This document shows positions 63,701-64,000 of a stretch of DNA of 64,000 nucleotides, one piece after another. Origin of the DNA: Microbispora hainanensis (GTDB lineage Bacteria > Actinomycetota > Actinomycetes > Streptosporangiales > Streptosporangiaceae); the NCBI RefSeq assembly GCF_036186745.1, contig NZ_CP108086.1, positions 5,332,001-5,396,000 on the forward strand. The letters are read 5' to 3'. Made by a program: the position numbers and the translations under genes. Every line of letters begins with the position of its first letter. The stretch's first letter is position 1. Under the pieces are notes generated by a model that saw only the letters and a program-made list of their open reading frames with translations, made no database searches and had not been told where the DNA came from.

Positions 63701-64000
63701 TTCTCCTCGGCGGTGACCGGCGTGCTGAACCGGCTGGAGAAGGCCGGGTACGCGCACCGGCAGCCGGATCCCGAGGACCGCCGCCGGGTGCGCGTCGTCG
63801 CCGGCCCGGCCGTGGCCGCCACCGCCGCGGCCGTCTACGAACCCTTCTATCGGCGGTTGAACGAGCTGTTCGCCGACTACACGCCCGCGGAGATCGCCGT
63901 GCTGTCCGACTGGTTCACTCGCGCGGGCGACCTGATGCGGACGTATCTGGAGGAGATCCGGAGCGACCAGCTCGCCGGTGTGCCCCGCTCTCGGCGCACG
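63701..64000 (+). pseudogene. MarR family regulator, 5'-truncated, runs off right edge
   Basis: The frame reads SSAVTGVLNRLEKAGYAHRQ then PDPEDRRRVRVV, the recognition helix and wing of a MarR protein, followed by YRRLNELFADYTPAEIAVLS and a dimerisation helix that continues past the window. The first 60-70 residues usual in the family are absent: upstream sequence belongs to the small membrane protein on the other strand. Most likely a remnant left by a deletion; a start at GTG 63713 would give only half an HTH. Confidence 0.6.

Overview
The window is chromosomal DNA of a very GC-rich actinobacterium. Frequent GTG and TTG starts, TGA/GTG overlaps, F420-type oxidoreductases, a SARP regulator, an AfsA-family protein, acyl-CoA carboxylases with an epsilon subunit and ECF/HisKA_3 regulators all fit. 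The mix resembles a filamentous actinomycete of the Streptosporangiales type, but this is inferred from gene content and not proven. No rRNA, tRNA or CRISPR array was found.

Layout. (1) 1-3 kb: end of a sensor kinase gene, a DUF4126 membrane protein, a 5'-truncated Uma2-type gene and a hexapeptide acetyltransferase. (2) 3.1-12.7 kb: a conserved housekeeping block on the + strand: pyrG, NUDIX hydrolase, xerD, parA, scpA, scpB, rluB-type pseudouridine synthase, aroH-type chorismate mutase and tyrA. (3) 12.7-41.9 kb: about 29 kb of accessory genes lying between tyrA and cmk, genes that are usually near neighbours in actinobacteria. (4) 41.9-44.1 kb: cmk and der, the continuation of the housekeeping block. 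(5) 44.3-60.7 kb: regulators with their transport or enzyme partners (TetR/MFS, a two-component pair, MarR/cupins, LprG-P55-type lipoprotein/MFS, MarR/CDF), a Sfp-type phosphopantetheinyl transferase, a repeat-rich intergenic stretch, an M24 peptidase, CBS and Smr proteins, and a YCII/ECF sigma pair. (6) 60.7-64 kb: a complete IS256-family element with inverted repeats and an 8-bp target duplication, a secreted cysteine-rich protein, a cupin, a small membrane protein and the C-terminal part of a MarR gene.

The most interesting part is 15-39 kb. It encodes what looks like a self-contained discrete (type II, fatty-acid-like) acyl-chain assembly system: an acyl carrier protein, a complete KS, a KS-like partner lacking both catalytic histidines, two HadA/HadB-like dehydratase pairs, a FabG-like reductase, and its own acyl-CoA carboxylase (beta, epsilon, alpha) with a substrate-pocket residue typical of acetyl-CoA use. 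Around it are an AfsA-family protein with a HAD phosphatase, a SnoaL-like protein, a secreted PQQ-type beta-propeller dehydrogenase, an F420-type LLM oxidoreductase, an aldo/keto reductase, MMPL and MFS exporters, and SARP, MerR and LuxR/kinase regulators. The gene set predicts an unsaturated or partly reduced acyl product that is exported. No NRPS, modular PKS or thioesterase is present. The product class is inference.

Regulation visible in the sequence includes a 15-bp AT-rich element repeated exactly upstream of the aldo/keto reductase and between the MMPL and MFS genes, TTA leucine codons in the AfsA-like gene and in a sensor kinase, paired TetR and MarR palindromes, and several strong hairpin terminators. 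Oddities include a MerR-PP2C fusion gene broken by a 1-base frameshift, an MFS protein carrying a seven-copy His/Asp-rich 8-residue repeat, and minisatellite-like repeats at 39.0, 44.3, 55.4 and 55.8 kb.
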